A stretch of 64,000 nucleotides of DNA from CBDEGU01 sp965238045 (lineage in GTDB: Bacteria; Acidobacteriota; Terriglobia; Bryobacterales; UBA6623): assembly GCA_965238045.1 (NCBI GenBank), contig CBDEGU010000010.1:687379-751378 (forward strand), given 5' to 3'. The position numbers and the translations under genes were made by a program. The notes beneath the pieces were generated by a model that did not search any database, was not told where the DNA came from, and worked only from the letters and a program-made list of their open reading frames with translations. This document shows positions 8,145-17,678 of the stretch, in pieces (the first letter of the stretch is position 1; each line of letters starts with the position of its first letter).

Positions 8145-10538
8145 TTGGCGATTCGAATCAGATCACGAACCTGGAAATCATTCGCGCCGATGCTTTGCCA
8201 GTGGCTGTTTTTCGCTTTCTTGATGACACTGCCTCTGGTCGCCCAACCGGTTGCGCAACTGGGCGAAGAGCAGTCCGCCGGCCTGATTGCGCGAGGCCGC
8301 GAGCTTCTGGCGCTGCACTGCGGGGGTTGCCATGGCGGAGACGGCACGGGCGGCGAGCGGGCTCCTGATATTGTTTCGCCGGGGCTGGCGCGGCGCTACA
8401 GCGGCGAAAAATTCGCCGCGATTGTTCGCGACGGCATTCCCGGCCGCGGCATGCCGCCTTCCCCTCTTACGCCCGGTGCGCTCGAAGCTCTCACGGCGTA
8501 TTATCTTTCCCGCACCGCTCTGGCGAAGGACCAACCGGCGCCCGGGGATGCGCGGGCTGGTAAGGCGTTCTTTGACGGCGCGGGAACCTGCGCTCGCTGC
8601 CACGGCCTGCTGGGCCGGCCGGGAGATGTCGCCGGTCCCGACCTCTCGGACCTGGGCGCCCAGCGCACCCGCGAGCAGATTGAGCGATCCATCAGCGACC
8701 CAGCGGGTGAAATCACCGCGGGCTACCGGCTTGCATCGCTGATGCTCGCCGACGGAGAGAAGCTGCGGGGCTTCATTCGCAACGAGTCGAACTTCAGTCT
8801 CCAGTTGCAGATCCCTGACGGGCGGCTGCGTTTTCTGCGGCGTGAAGAGATCGCCGAACTCAGTCGCGAAAAGGGTTCGCTGATGCCCCGGATTGAGATC
8901 GGCGCCGCCGAGCGCCGGGATCTGCTGGCCTATCTGACTCGTCTCGGCGGCGGGGGCGAGACCACCGGACTGGGCGCCGGGCTGGAGGCCGGTTTGCTTC
9001 CCGGTGCGATCGGCTTCGAGACCATCGAGAACCCGCGAGCCTCGGACTGGCCGACCTATAACGGCCGTCTCAGCGGCAACCGCCATAGCGGGCTCGATCA
9101 AATCCATACCGGCAATGTCGCGGGACTGGCGCCTCGCTGGATTTTTCCGATTCGCAACCCGCGGCGTCTGCAGGTCACCCCGCTGGTCGTCCACGGCGTG
9201 ATGTACGTCACGGGTGTCAATGCCGCCTACGCGCTCGACGCGAAGAGCGGCCGCGAGATTTGGCGCTTCCAGCGCCAGCGAACCAAGGGTGTCATCGGCG
9301 ACGCCGGCTCGGGCATTAATCGCGGCGTCGCCGTTCTGGGAGACCGCGTTTTCCTGGTCACCGATGATGCCCGCCTGCTGGCTCTCCACCGGCTCAGCGG
9401 CCGTTTGGTGTGGGAGACGAAGATGGCCGACCCGGTCCTGCACTACGGAGCCACGGTGGCGCCGCTGGTCGTGAACGATCTTGTCGTGGCCGGAGTCTCG
9501 GGAGGCGATGAAGGTGCGCGCGGCTTCTTGGCGGCCTATCGTGCCGAGTCGGGCAAGCAAGCGTGGCGTTTCTGGACGGTCCCAACTCCCGGCGAGAAGG
9601 GCTCGGAAACCTGGATCGGCAACGCCTGGGAGCACGGCTGCGGGACGACCTGGTTGACGGGAAGCTACGATCCCGAGGCGAAGCTGCTCTACTGGACGAC
9701 GGGCAACCCTTGCCCGGATTACAACGGGGACGAGCGAAAGGGTGACAATCTCTATACTGACGCGGTGATTGCTCTCGATCCGGCTTCGGGCAAGCTGCGC
9801 TGGTACTACCAGTTCACCCCCCACGATCTGCACGATTGGGACGCCGTGCAGACCGTCGTTCTGGTGGATGCCGAATTCGGCGGCCGTCCGAGAAAGCTCC
9901 TGATGCAGGCGAATCGAAACGGGTTTTTCTACGTTCTCGACCGCCTCAACGGCGAGCTTCTTTTGGCGAAACCCTTCGTCGACCAGCTCAGTTGGGCGAG
10001 CGGCATTGGCTCGGACGGCCGGCCGGTTCTCGTGCCGGACCAGATTCCAACTCCTGCCGGGACCAAGACCTGCCCGGCGGTCGAAGGCGCCACGAATTGG
10101 ATGTCTCCGGCCTACAACCCGATCACCAAGCTGTTCTATGTGATGGCGCTCGAGAAATGCGGCATCTACATCAAGCGGCCCCAGCGGTGGACGCGCGGCG
10201 ATTCCTTCTACGGCGGCACGACGAGGGTGATCCCGGGCGAGCGCGGCGGGAAGTATCTGCGCGCGATCGACCCAGAGACGGGCAAGCGAGTCTGGGAAGT
10301 TGCCCAGACCGGATCGGCGAGGAGCTGGGGAGGTGTTCTCTCGACCGCCGGGGGCTTGCTGTTCTACGGCGACGATGGCGGCGCTCTCGCCGCCGTGGCC
10401 GCCGATACCGGCCGGCCCCTGTGGCATTTCCAGACCAATGTGCTCTGGAAGGCCTCGCCGATGACCTACATGGTTGACGGCAGGCAGTATGTCGCCGTCG
10501 CCGCGGGAGGAAATATCATCGCCTTTGGTCTTCGCTGA
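8145..10538 (+). CDS. Quinoprotein dehydrogenase fused to N-terminal cytochrome c domains
   Basis: A 797-residue exported protein. After a signal peptide (LFFAFLMTLPLVAQPVAQ) come two c-type heme sites, CGGCH at residues 59-63 and CARCH at 149-153, then from about residue 300 an eight-bladed quinoprotein propeller. Recognisable propeller phrases include VMYVTGVNAAYALDAKSGREIW, WIGNAWEHGCGTTWLTGSYD and NPITKLFYVMALEKCG. Family knowledge says PQQ alcohol or sugar dehydrogenases pass electrons to heme c; here the acceptor is fused in front of the propeller. It resembles the acidobacterial 'acido-empty quinoprotein' group, so PQQ binding is not certain. The TTG start is set by GGAGG about 8 bases upstream. 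Confidence 0.85.
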   Translation: MAIRIRSRTWKSFAPMLCQWLFFAFLMTLPLVAQPVAQLGEEQSAGLIARGRELLALHCGGCHGGDGTGGERAPDIVSPGLARRYSGEKFAAIVRDGIPGRGMPPSPLTPGALEALTAYYLSRTALAKDQPAPGDARAGKAFFDGAGTCARCHGLLGRPGDVAGPDLSDLGAQRTREQIERSISDPAGEITAGYRLASLMLADGEKLRGFIRNESNFSLQLQIPDGRLRFLRREEIAELSREKGSLMPRIEIGAAERRDLLAYLTRLGGGGETTGLGAGLEAGLLPGAIGFETIENPRASDWPTYNGRLSGNRHSGLDQIHTGNVAGLAPRWIFPIRNPRRLQVTPLVVHGVMYVTGVNAAYALDAKSGREIWRFQRQRTKGVIGDAGSGINRGVAVLGDRVFLVTDDARLLALHRLSGRLVWETKMADPVLHYGATVAPLVVNDLVVAGVSGGDEGARGFLAAYRAESGKQAWRFWTVPTPGEKGSETWIGNAWEHGCGTTWLTGSYDPEAKLLYWTTGNPCPDYNGDERKGDNLYTDAVIALDPASGKLRWYYQFTPHDLHDWDAVQTVVLVDAEFGGRPRKLLMQANRNGFFYVLDRLNGELLLAKPFVDQLSWASGIGSDGRPVLVPDQIPTPAGTKTCPAVEGATNWMSPAYNPITKLFYVMALEKCGIYIKRPQRWTRGDSFYGGTTRVIPGERGGKYLRAIDPETGKRVWEVAQTGSARSWGGVLSTAGGLLFYGDDGGALAAVAADTGRPLWHFQTNVLWKASPMTYMVDGRQYVAVAAGGNIIAFGLR

Positions 10539-10598
10539 GCTGGCGAATGCGAGCAATATCCCTCGAAAGCGAGGGACCCAGGCCGGCGGGGCGGGTTG

Positions 10599-11408
10599 CT
10601 AGGGTCTCAAGACAAATTCCACGATCCCGAACCTTTCCGGATCGTGGAAGCCCCTCTCGACTCGTGTGGGCGACCAGGCCAGCCATTGGCGGCCGGAAGT
10701 GATGCTCTCGATCTCGGCTTGAAGAGACTTCTTTTCCGCCTCGGACGCGCCCTTGAGTTTCTTGCGGATCTCGGCGACCTTGCGCGCTATGCCGGGGCCC
10801 GCCGGACGCTCGATGCGGTAGAGCCCAACCCGCCACTTATCGCCGGTCGACGGCTTCGTCGTAGTGCCGGCGCCCCCCAGAGACTTCCAGGGGATCGCGA
10901 TCTCGACCTGCCATCCTGCGGAGTTCTTGGTCACGCCGGTGCGCAGCCCGTCAATATCCCATTGTATCGCCGTGTCGAGGCCCGAGCCTGGCCGCGGGAT
11001 CAGCAGGTCGACAACCACGTTATGCGGGCTGACCTCGAGTTCGGGATAGTTCTCACCGTCTCCATCGGGGTCGAGAAAAACTTCGACGACCTCTTGTTCC
11101 CATAGCTTGCTGTCACGACGGTACATCGTGCCCCAGGGACGCTCGTCGGCGCAAGCGAAAGCAACGTAGAGATGGTCGTCGTCCCAGGCGAGGGTGGCTT
11201 CGGTCGGGGCGGCAGTGCTGGCGTTGGCCGGGCGAATGTTCGTGAAGCGGCCCACCCGGGGCAGCGCGGCCCAGGTGAATTCGGTCAGCTTGCCGTCGAT
11301 GATGATCGGATCCATCGTGCGGGCGGCCCGGTAGGTCGGGAGCTGGGCGATGCCAACGGATGTGCCGAGGGAGAGGAAGAATGAGAAGAGAAGAATATAG
11401 CGGTGCAT
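10599..11408 (-). CDS. Secreted CBM9-like carbohydrate-binding domain protein
   Basis: A 269-residue protein with a clear signal peptide (YILLFSFFLSLGTSVGIAQ) followed by a single CBM9_1-type domain. The signatures are DPIIIDGKLTEFTWAALP, the aromatic-acidic stretch ATLAWDDDHLYVAFACAD, EVVEVFLDPDGDGENYPELEVSP and GWQVEIAIPWKSL. Proteins of this type bind sugars or occur beside outer-membrane propeller enzymes; no catalytic residues are evident. A helical, charged region (KVAEIRKKLKGASEAEKKS) interrupts the C-terminal part. It is convergent with the quinoprotein gene. Confidence 0.8.
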   Translation of the reverse strand: MHRYILLFSFFLSLGTSVGIAQLPTYRAARTMDPIIIDGKLTEFTWAALPRVGRFTNIRPANASTAAPTEATLAWDDDHLYVAFACADERPWGTMYRRDSKLWEQEVVEVFLDPDGDGENYPELEVSPHNVVVDLLIPRPGSGLDTAIQWDIDGLRTGVTKNSAGWQVEIAIPWKSLGGAGTTTKPSTGDKWRVGLYRIERPAGPGIARKVAEIRKKLKGASEAEKKSLQAEIESITSGRQWLAWSPTRVERGFHDPERFGIVEFVLRP

Positions 11409-11873
11409 GATCGCGCCCTCGCCTTTGGCGGGTCCCGGCCCGCCGCATCCTACTATAGCGGAGATGCGGGATGCCGCCGCCGGGCCGCGACCTTGCCTTC
11501 GGCGATGACGGTTCCAGCCTGTGTTTTTACGCGGTAGCTGATACTTTTCTCGGAATTACCTGCTTTACAAACCCAAGGAATGATGGCACTAGAGGTATGG
11601 AAGCATAGGACATCAACCTTGTTGAGATCGCATCTTGCTTGAACGATGAGGATGAGGCCATTCGCTTCTTCGAGTCAATCCGTTGGCCCGCTCTCCGTAT
11701 GCGCCCCTGAACGGTGAGTGTGCTCTAGGAGCTCTGGGGCGAGGGGACGAGGAAAGGGGGCGCTCGCAACGGCATCGGCGGCGCTGAGCGGCTCCGGCGC
11801 GAACTGTCGCCTTTCGCCTAAAGATTGCGACACGATCGGATCGTCCGCGCTGCTGATGCTAGTGGTTGAAGGG
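11409..11873. other. Intergenic stretch without recognisable gene
   Basis: About 465 bases between a CBM9-like gene and a small envelope protein gene, both on the minus strand. I see no coding frame with convincing composition, no RNA gene and no repeat. The upstream regulatory region of the CBM9-like gene must lie at its left end. Confidence 0.4.
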
Positions 11874-12401
11874 TCACTTGGTCGTCCGGGCATCTCCTGC
11901 AATATCTGCATTGTAGATCAGGACGCGCCGGCGTCCTCGCTTGCCAATAGCCCATCCGACAAGCGCCCCCAATCCGCTCGAAATCCCTATAGCCCCTATG
12001 TCATGCGCGCCCACTACACGCGCCTCCCTGATGAAAGCATGGCTAATAACAATTGCACCCAAGCCCACAGCCGCTCCAATGACAATCTGTTTAGCGGGCG
12101 ATTTTCTGACCAACTCGTAAACCTGGCGCACCTCTTGTTCCGTGATTTCAGTGCTTTTCCCCCGGCGAGAAAGCTTTAGCCCTGCAAGGGAAACCCCACC
12201 GAACTTCCCCTTGATAGATTTTCCGTTTTTCAGCTTCACCAGGAGCTTATCCCCAATGGAAACGCCCTTCAGGCTTTTGGCCAATGCCACCAGCTGGCCT
12301 TCCGTCGCTGAGGGGTTGAGCTTCTCGGCGGCCACGGCAGCACTGCTATGGCCCAGCAACAAGCTACAGATCATCACCGCTAGGCTTCCCTTGATCCGCA
12401 T
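11874..12401 (-). CDS. Exported protein with an LSm/SH3-like segment and a glycine-rich membrane helix
   Basis: A small exported or membrane protein of about 175 residues. A signal peptide (LAVMICSLLLGHSSAAVAA) is followed by a beta-rich segment, GDKLLVKLKNGKSIKGKFGG, that reads like an LSm or SH3-type barrel, then a glycine-rich hydrophobic segment (IVIGAAVGLGAIVISHAFI) and a basic C-terminus. The combination is common in acidobacterial hypothetical proteins, but the function is unknown. The ATG at 12401 has GGAGG about 11 bases upstream; the ATG at 12419 has none. Confidence 0.6.
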   Translation of the reverse strand: MRIKGSLAVMICSLLLGHSSAAVAAEKLNPSATEGQLVALAKSLKGVSIGDKLLVKLKNGKSIKGKFGGVSLAGLKLSRRGKSTEITEQEVRQVYELVRKSPAKQIVIGAAVGLGAIVISHAFIREARVVGAHDIGAIGISSGLGALVGWAIGKRGRRRVLIYNADIAGDARTTK

Positions 12402-12465
12402 CGTGTGCCCAGCCTCCATTTTGAAGAGGATGTCCGATCGTTCGCAGCAAGCAGCGACTCTCCGT

Positions 12466-12485
12466 TCCGAGCCGTTAGGCTCGGA
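12466..12485. other. Perfect short hairpin
   Basis: TCCGAGCC, loop GTTA, then GGCTCGGA: an 8-bp stem between the exported protein gene and a decayed transposase start. It has no T-run on either side, so it is not a convincing terminator; it may be an end structure of the old insertion sequence. Confidence 0.4.
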
Positions 12486-12518
12486 GTGATGTTGTGTCTT
12501 TCAAAAAGGAGAGTTGCT

Positions 12519-12663
12519 ATGAAGAAACGATAACAGATCGGCCGCGAACAAGCCGTTCCCGATTCCACAAGCAAGCACAAGAAAGCGAGCAAGAGCTGCG
12601 GCTGCACTTGCCGCTCAAGCAGGTCGCCGCTGCCCTGCAAGACGGCCTCGGCCAGTTGATGCG
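12519..12663 (+). pseudogene. N-terminal stub of an IS256/mutator-type transposase
   Basis: A strong Shine-Dalgarno sequence (AAAGGAGAG) precedes an ATG that reads MKKR and then meets a TAA stop at the fifth codon. In a shifted frame the following bases read SEQELRLHLPLKQVAAALQD, which I recognise as the start of IS256-like transposases, similar in layout to the intact MKKRYHILD transposases elsewhere in this window. Only about 48 codons survive. The assignment is from memory of the family and is tentative. Confidence 0.4.
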
Positions 12664-12782
12664 CCCTTCCAGACCCCCAACCCCGACACACTCGCGCGCC
12701 TTGCCTGCGATGTATACTTGCAACGTGGCCTATTCGGGCGCAAGCATGATCCACTTTTCGTCACAGTCTGGGAGCTATCATC

Positions 12783-14048
12783 GTGTCTGACCCTTCATGG
12801 AACCGCCGCCGTTTTCTTGGAACTTCTGCCGCCGGTCTGGCTTTGGTGGGGATGCCCGGATCTGCTTCGCCGCAATCGCGGAGCGCCAATGATACGGTTC
12901 GGGTCGGCGTGATCGGTCCCGGCGGGCGGGGCACGGCGGTGATGAAGGAATGCATCGAGTACGGCAGCCGTTACAACGCCCGCGTTACGGCGGTGTGCGA
13001 CATCTGGAAGCAGCGGCTGGACGCGGCCGCCAAGCTGGTCGGCGAATCCTACGGCACGAAGGCCAAGACCTATCCGCGCTACGAGGCGCTCCTCAATGAC
13101 AAGGACCTCGACGCGGTGATCATCGCAACCCCGGACCATACTCACGCGACGATGCTGAAACACGCCGTCGAAGCCGGCAAGGATGTTTATTGCGAAAAGC
13201 CGATGGCCAATGTGCTCTCGGAGGGCAACGCCGCATTCGACGCCGTCAAGCGATCGGGACGGATCGTGCAGATCGGCACGCAACGCAGGAGCTATCCGCG
13301 ATATCGCGCGGCGATGGATCTAGTGCGCCAGGGCCTCATCGGCGACATCGTCAAGGTGGACGTGATCTGGAATGCCTACAGCCCGTATCGCTGGGCGAAG
13401 AAGGCCGAGGATCTCAATTCGCTCAGCGAAAGCGATGTAGATTGGAAGGCCTTTCTGATGAATAAGCCCTACCGGCCGTTCGATGCGAAGATCTACCGCT
13501 CGTTCCGGCTGTTCCGGGAGTTTTCCAGCGCCATCATCGACCAATGGATGACGCACGGCATCGATGTAGTCCACATGCTGACCGGCGCGCCCTATCCGGT
13601 GAGCGCCGTGGCCGAGGGGGCCTTGCTGCGGTGGCGTGACTATCGCGAAAATCCCGACACGATCCAGGTCGTTCTCAAGTACGGCGAGGAAGGCAAGCAG
13701 TTTCTGGCGACCTACGCGACGACGCTGATTAACGCCTCGGGAGCTGTAACGAGACTCCAGGGGACGAAGGACACGATGCGTGTCGAGGATACCTGGACGA
13801 TCTCGGGAGACGGCAGCAAGAATCCCGAAACCTTGCGGGAGACGGTCGAAATCCCCGAAAAACCAGGCACGCTGCACCACATGGCGAACTGGCTCGACTG
13901 CATACGGCGGCGCGCGCACGACGACCTCTATGCACCGGTCGAGGCGGGCTATGGTCACTCGGTCGCCTGCATCATGTCGGTGGATTCCTACTGGAGCGGG
14001 CAGAGAATGGTGTTCGATCCGAAACGAAGAGAGATCGACGCGGGATGA
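12783..14048 (+). CDS. Gfo/Idh/MocA-family oxidoreductase, Tat-exported
   Basis: An NAD(P)-dependent sugar or inositol dehydrogenase-like protein of 421 residues. A twin-arginine signal (NRRRFLGTSAAGLALVG) is followed by the Rossmann fold start VRVGVIGPGGRGTAV, the EKPMANVL motif that carries the conserved lysine, and the C-terminal substrate domain with WMTHGIDVVHMLTG. Acidobacteria and planctomycetes carry many such exported paralogues that act on uncommon sugars. The GTG start places the Tat motif at the right distance. The next gene, 36 bases downstream, is of the same superfamily, so the two probably form an operon. Confidence 0.9.
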   Translation: MSDPSWNRRRFLGTSAAGLALVGMPGSASPQSRSANDTVRVGVIGPGGRGTAVMKECIEYGSRYNARVTAVCDIWKQRLDAAAKLVGESYGTKAKTYPRYEALLNDKDLDAVIIATPDHTHATMLKHAVEAGKDVYCEKPMANVLSEGNAAFDAVKRSGRIVQIGTQRRSYPRYRAAMDLVRQGLIGDIVKVDVIWNAYSPYRWAKKAEDLNSLSESDVDWKAFLMNKPYRPFDAKIYRSFRLFREFSSAIIDQWMTHGIDVVHMLTGAPYPVSAVAEGALLRWRDYRENPDTIQVVLKYGEEGKQFLATYATTLINASGAVTRLQGTKDTMRVEDTWTISGDGSKNPETLRETVEIPEKPGTLHHMANWLDCIRRRAHDDLYAPVEAGYGHSVACIMSVDSYWSGQRMVFDPKRREIDAG

Positions 14049-14084
14049 GGCCGGGGGGCGCCGAGGCATGGAAAGGAAGTGGGC

Positions 14085-15251
14085 ATGGAGAGACGGCAAT
14101 TCACGAACATATTGGGCACGGGAATCCTGGGCGCTAAGATCTTAGGCGCGGGACGGGCCGCAACGCCGGGCCAGGCACGGATGGCGAAACCAATCAAGGC
14201 ATGCGTAATCACGCATCGGCAAGGCGCGCATTTGAGCCACTACTTCGCCGCCCTGGCCGAAGCCGGGGAAGTCGCCGAGGTCGCGCTATCCGACCCCGGC
14301 GGTGATACGACTCAAGACGCCCGGCGGGCGCTGGGCGAAAAGCTAACGAGCGTCTACACGAGCCCGGAGGAGATGCTCGCGAAAGAAAAACCCGTCATCG
14401 CGCTGGTGTCGATGGAGGCTGGCTTCGCGCCCCCGGCCATTGGGGCGGCGCTCGATGCGGGTTGCCATGTGATGGCCGAGAAACCGGCCTGCTTGCGCGC
14501 CGAGGATTTCGAAAAACTCACTCGCCAGGCAAACAGCAAGAATCTGCTGCTGATGCTGGCGCTCGCCAACCGGCTTAACCCGGAAGTGGGCGAAGCAAGG
14601 CGCCTGATCCAGGAAGGCCGCATCGGCAAGATCTATGGCTCGGAACTTCACCTGATCGCCGATCAAACCCGCCTGTCGCGGCCCGGCTATCAGCAGAGCT
14701 GGTACGCACAGAAGGCGCGCGGCGCGGGCGGGCATCTGATCTGGCTCGGCATTCACTGGATCGATTTGGTGATGTATCTCACCGGTTCGTCCATAGTCGA
14801 GGTGGCGGGATTCACCGGCGTTGTCGGCGGCCAGCCTCTCGATGTCGAGGACTCGGCGGCGCTGGCGGTGCGCTTCGATAATGGGACCCTGGGCACGGTA
14901 ACCTCGGGCTACTATCTCGACAAGGGTTATCACTCCCACATCAAGATCTGGGGTTCAAAGGGCTGGCTGCAGATCGAGCGCCACGGAGGGTCGCCGTTGC
15001 GCTGGTACAGCACCGCGGACGGCGCCGGGGACAGCACCGGGGACAGCACCGGGGACGGGGTGCCGAAAGTCCGGGAGTACAAACCTCCCGAGGAACCCAC
15101 CGGCTACTCGCCTTTCGTGGCCTCCTGCGTGCGCGCGTCGATGGGACTACAGCCGCCGCCGCTCACGGCTGGCGAGAGCCTGCGCGCGCTCAAAACGGTC
15201 TTCGCCAACTATCGGGCCGCGGAAACCGGTCGCTCCCAGCGCATTGTGTGA
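14085..15251 (+). CDS. Gfo/Idh/MocA-family oxidoreductase
   Basis: The second superfamily member in a likely two-gene operon, about 388 residues. The Rossmann domain is less canonical (IKACVITHRQGAHLSHYFAAL), but the hallmark EKPACLRAEDFEKL is present, as is the C-terminal GGHLIWLGIHWIDLVMYLTG. The N-terminus RRQFTNILGTGILGAKILGAG resembles a weak Tat or anchor signal. The ATG at 14085 was chosen over the GTG at 14079 for its better spacing from AAAGGAAG. A small tandem repeat encoding GDSTGDSTGDG lies in a surface loop near 15,027-15,060. The substrate is unknown. Confidence 0.88.
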   Translation: MERRQFTNILGTGILGAKILGAGRAATPGQARMAKPIKACVITHRQGAHLSHYFAALAEAGEVAEVALSDPGGDTTQDARRALGEKLTSVYTSPEEMLAKEKPVIALVSMEAGFAPPAIGAALDAGCHVMAEKPACLRAEDFEKLTRQANSKNLLLMLALANRLNPEVGEARRLIQEGRIGKIYGSELHLIADQTRLSRPGYQQSWYAQKARGAGGHLIWLGIHWIDLVMYLTGSSIVEVAGFTGVVGGQPLDVEDSAALAVRFDNGTLGTVTSGYYLDKGYHSHIKIWGSKGWLQIERHGGSPLRWYSTADGAGDSTGDSTGDGVPKVREYKPPEEPTGYSPFVASCVRASMGLQPPPLTAGESLRALKTVFANYRAAETGRSQRIV

Positions 15252-15380
15252 TCCGCCGGCCGGCACCTCGTCAAGGAACTGCGGCTGAGTACCCGCGCGC
15301 CGAACGAAACAGCGCCCGCTGACATCACATGCCGGCGGGCGCTTGAAAAATCGGCAATTCCGGAACGAGACGGAACTGGG

Positions 15381-15686
15381 TTACATCTTCACTGTATCAA
15401 CGTTGATGGTTCCGCCATCGATTTTGCCGGTGAGGGTGACCTTGTGGCCAACGTGATCCTTGAGTTTGTCCTGATTGGCGATCTTGTAGACCTTCTTGTC
15501 GGCTTCGTTGACGAAAACAATCGCCTGGCCGCCCTTGACGCAGGTCTGGGCGCACGACGCGTGTGCTTCACCGGACTTGCCGGCATTGGCGCACTTCTCG
15601 TCGGTCACGTAGCCGACCAAGTCACCGGCCAGGCTCAGCCCGGCGGTCATCATCATCAATATCGATAGCGCAAAAAATCTTTTCAT
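15381..15686 (-). CDS. Small secreted OB-fold-like protein
   Basis: A 101-residue secreted protein: signal peptide MKRFFALSILMMMTAGLSLAG, then LVGYVTDEKCANAGKSGEAH, a cysteine-containing segment (SCAQTCVKGGQAIVFVN), and a beta-rich C-terminus (VYKIANQDKLKDHVGHKVTL) typical of the DUF5818-like small acidobacterial proteins. The ATG at 15686 is preceded by AAAGGAGAG, which settles the start. The function is not known; the three cysteines could bind a metal or form a disulfide. Confidence 0.75.
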   Translation of the reverse strand: MKRFFALSILMMMTAGLSLAGDLVGYVTDEKCANAGKSGEAHASCAQTCVKGGQAIVFVNEADKKVYKIANQDKLKDHVGHKVTLTGKIDGGTINVDTVKM

Positions 15687-16006
15687 GGATTCTCTCCTTT
15701 CAGTCGTTAGCTGACGGTTCCTCGACGCAAGAACACGAATTCTGTGCCTAATCATGCTAACGAAGGGCTTGCGGTGGCGTCAAGCGCCGGCCCGGCCTTG
15801 TCGTGGTTCACTCGTTGTCCCGCGCGGCGCGGCCGGCGTTCATGCAGTGAGTTGCCGCTTATCGCCAGCCCCCGAAACCGGCGGCGGGGAATAAAATCTT
15901 TCCCTGGAGCATACCGGCTTGATCTCATTCATTCTCGGCTTGGGTTGACATAGCGGCGGCGGGCGTACAGAATGCGAGCAAGGATGCCATGAGGAGGTCT
16001 TCTGCG

Positions 16007-16921
16007 ATGAAATCATGCGATCGTTTCGTGCGGTTCCCGATCTACCGGATCTCTCGTATTGCGGTCTCTCTGTGTCTGTTTGCGGGTCTGTTCGTGGGCC
16101 TGCCTGTAGCCGCGCGGGGCAAGGACAAGAAGCTCAAGGCGGACGAGTTGATCGCGCTGCACCTCGAATCCATCGGCACGGCCGAGGCGCGCCAGAAGCT
16201 TGAATCTCGAACCTATACCGGTCAGGGCGTCTGGCGGGTGGTCGTGGGGGCGGCGGGGCGATTGCCGGGCAAGGTTTCTCTCCTGTCGGCGAACGGCAAG
16301 ATCAGCCTGGACTTTGATACCGGCCCGAATCCGTCGTTCTATGGCGAGCACTTTGCGTTTGATGGCAAGAACCCCCACGTCAAGCGCTCATTTCAAGGGG
16401 GCTACTCTAATTTCGGGAATTTCATGCGAACGCATAGTCAGATCATGAGCGAGGGTCTTTTTGGAGGCACGATCAATCTGAACTGGGCGCTGCAAGACAT
16501 CGCCTCAAGAAAGGCAAAGGTCAAGTATCGTGGGCTCAAGAAAATAGAAGGCCGGAAACTGCACCGCCTCGATTATCAGACCAAGCGCCGCATGGGCAAT
16601 TTCAAGGTGGAACTCTACTTCGATCCCGAAACCTATCATCACGTACAGACCGACTATCGCTACCACATTCCGTCGGGTATCGGCACGGACGCCGATCAGT
16701 CGGCGGGCATGCAGGATACGAAGATTCATCTCACCGAAATCTTCGAGAACCCCCAGCCGGTCGACGGTATCTCGCTCCCGGCCCGCTGGACGCTGCGGAT
16801 CGATACGAACAATCCCAGCCGCGGCGGACAGGCCTCAAGCGTGCTGGAGATGACACTGTCCTTTCAGCAAGTGGTTCACAACAAGCCGATCGACGAACAA
16901 GTGTTCAAGGCTGTCGAATGA
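16007..16921 (+). CDS. Exported outer-membrane-lipoprotein-sorting-like protein
   Basis: A 304-residue exported protein: signal peptide (IAVSLCLFAGLFVGLPVAARG) followed by KADELIALHLESIGTAEARQ and a long beta-rich domain. The layout, with a helix 'ADEL...HL.AIG' and then strands containing KVSLLSANGKISLDF, KLHRLDYQTKRR and VELYFDPETYHHV, resembles LolA/LppX-type lipid-binding folds frequent in acidobacteria. It may bind hydrophobic ligands in the periplasm; this is inference. GAGGAGG nine bases upstream fixes the ATG at 16007. Confidence 0.65.
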   Translation: MKSCDRFVRFPIYRISRIAVSLCLFAGLFVGLPVAARGKDKKLKADELIALHLESIGTAEARQKLESRTYTGQGVWRVVVGAAGRLPGKVSLLSANGKISLDFDTGPNPSFYGEHFAFDGKNPHVKRSFQGGYSNFGNFMRTHSQIMSEGLFGGTINLNWALQDIASRKAKVKYRGLKKIEGRKLHRLDYQTKRRMGNFKVELYFDPETYHHVQTDYRYHIPSGIGTDADQSAGMQDTKIHLTEIFENPQPVDGISLPARWTLRIDTNNPSRGGQASSVLEMTLSFQQVVHNKPIDEQVFKAVE

Positions 16922-16965
16922 AGCTCTGATGCGGACGGGCAGTGTTCCCACAAGCGGCGCCCGAG

Positions 16966-17613
16966 TCACCCCTCGACCGAGCCGGTGACCCAGCGAGCGA
17001 ACTCGCCGGTCGCCCGAAATGTTTTGTGCGGGTTCAGAACTTCCAGGGCCTGGTGGTCGGCTGTGTCCGCCCAGGCTGCCGCCAGAGCGATGGCGCCGAC
17101 TTCCTGCGCGGACCGGATGTCGGAGGGAGCGTCTCCGAGGCAGGCGGCCCGGCCGGGGTCGATCGACCAGCCGGCCAGCACGCTTCTCATGCACTCGGGC
17201 TTCACGCCGCCTTCGGGAGAGCCGGCTTCCACTGCATCGAACAGATCGGCCAAACCCATCTTATCGAGTGAAATCGCCGCGCTCCTTGGCCCTTTTCCGG
17301 TCACGATCGCCAGCCGTACGCCCTTGCTCTTGAGCATGAGCAGGATGGTGCGAATACCGGGAAACGGTTCCTGGCAGCGACTGTGGGAACGGTTGTATTC
17401 CCTGAGATACATCGCCAGGCCTTCCTCGGCGTTGCCGGGCATCAGCCGCTCGAAGATGCCTTCCTCGGACGGGCCGAACATCGCCCGGATCTCCTGGTCG
17501 GAATAGTCGCGCCCAAAGCAGGACTGAAACGTTGTCCGGAAGGCGGCGAAGCAAACAGGCAAGGTGTCGCCCAGAGTGCCGTCGAGATCAAAGATCATTC
17601 CGTCGAGCTGCAT
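16966..17613 (-). CDS. HAD-superfamily phosphatase (phosphoglycolate phosphatase-like)
   Basis: A haloacid-dehalogenase-type hydrolase of about 215 residues. Motif I is IFDLDGTLGDT (nucleophile Asp and acid Asp), motif II is AIVTGKG, the motif III lysine lies in GGVKPECMRSV, and motif IV is CLGDAPSDIRSA. The helical cap between motifs I and II is of the C1 type, as in Gph and PpaX. It probably dephosphorylates a small sugar phosphate or phosphoglycolate; the substrate is not determined. It is convergent with the lipid-binding-like gene, and just upstream lies the group II intron remnant. Confidence 0.88.
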   Translation of the reverse strand: MQLDGMIFDLDGTLGDTLPVCFAAFRTTFQSCFGRDYSDQEIRAMFGPSEEGIFERLMPGNAEEGLAMYLREYNRSHSRCQEPFPGIRTILLMLKSKGVRLAIVTGKGPRSAAISLDKMGLADLFDAVEAGSPEGGVKPECMRSVLAGWSIDPGRAACLGDAPSDIRSAQEVGAIALAAAWADTADHQALEVLNPHKTFRATGEFARWVTGSVEG

Positions 17614-17678
17614 GATGCTGGTGCTGCGAGAAAACACGCCGAAGCGCGCGTGTCTCGGACAGCCAGTGTTGATTTTAG

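Noticed and set aside
8178..10556. A 792-codon minus-strand frame opposite the quinoprotein gene
   Set aside because: Shadow frame. The plus strand has signal peptide, heme motifs and propeller repeats; the minus frame has none.
11718..12179. A 153-codon plus-strand frame opposite the small exported protein gene
   Set aside because: Composition and lack of start signals; the minus-strand product has a signal peptide and the better ribosome site.
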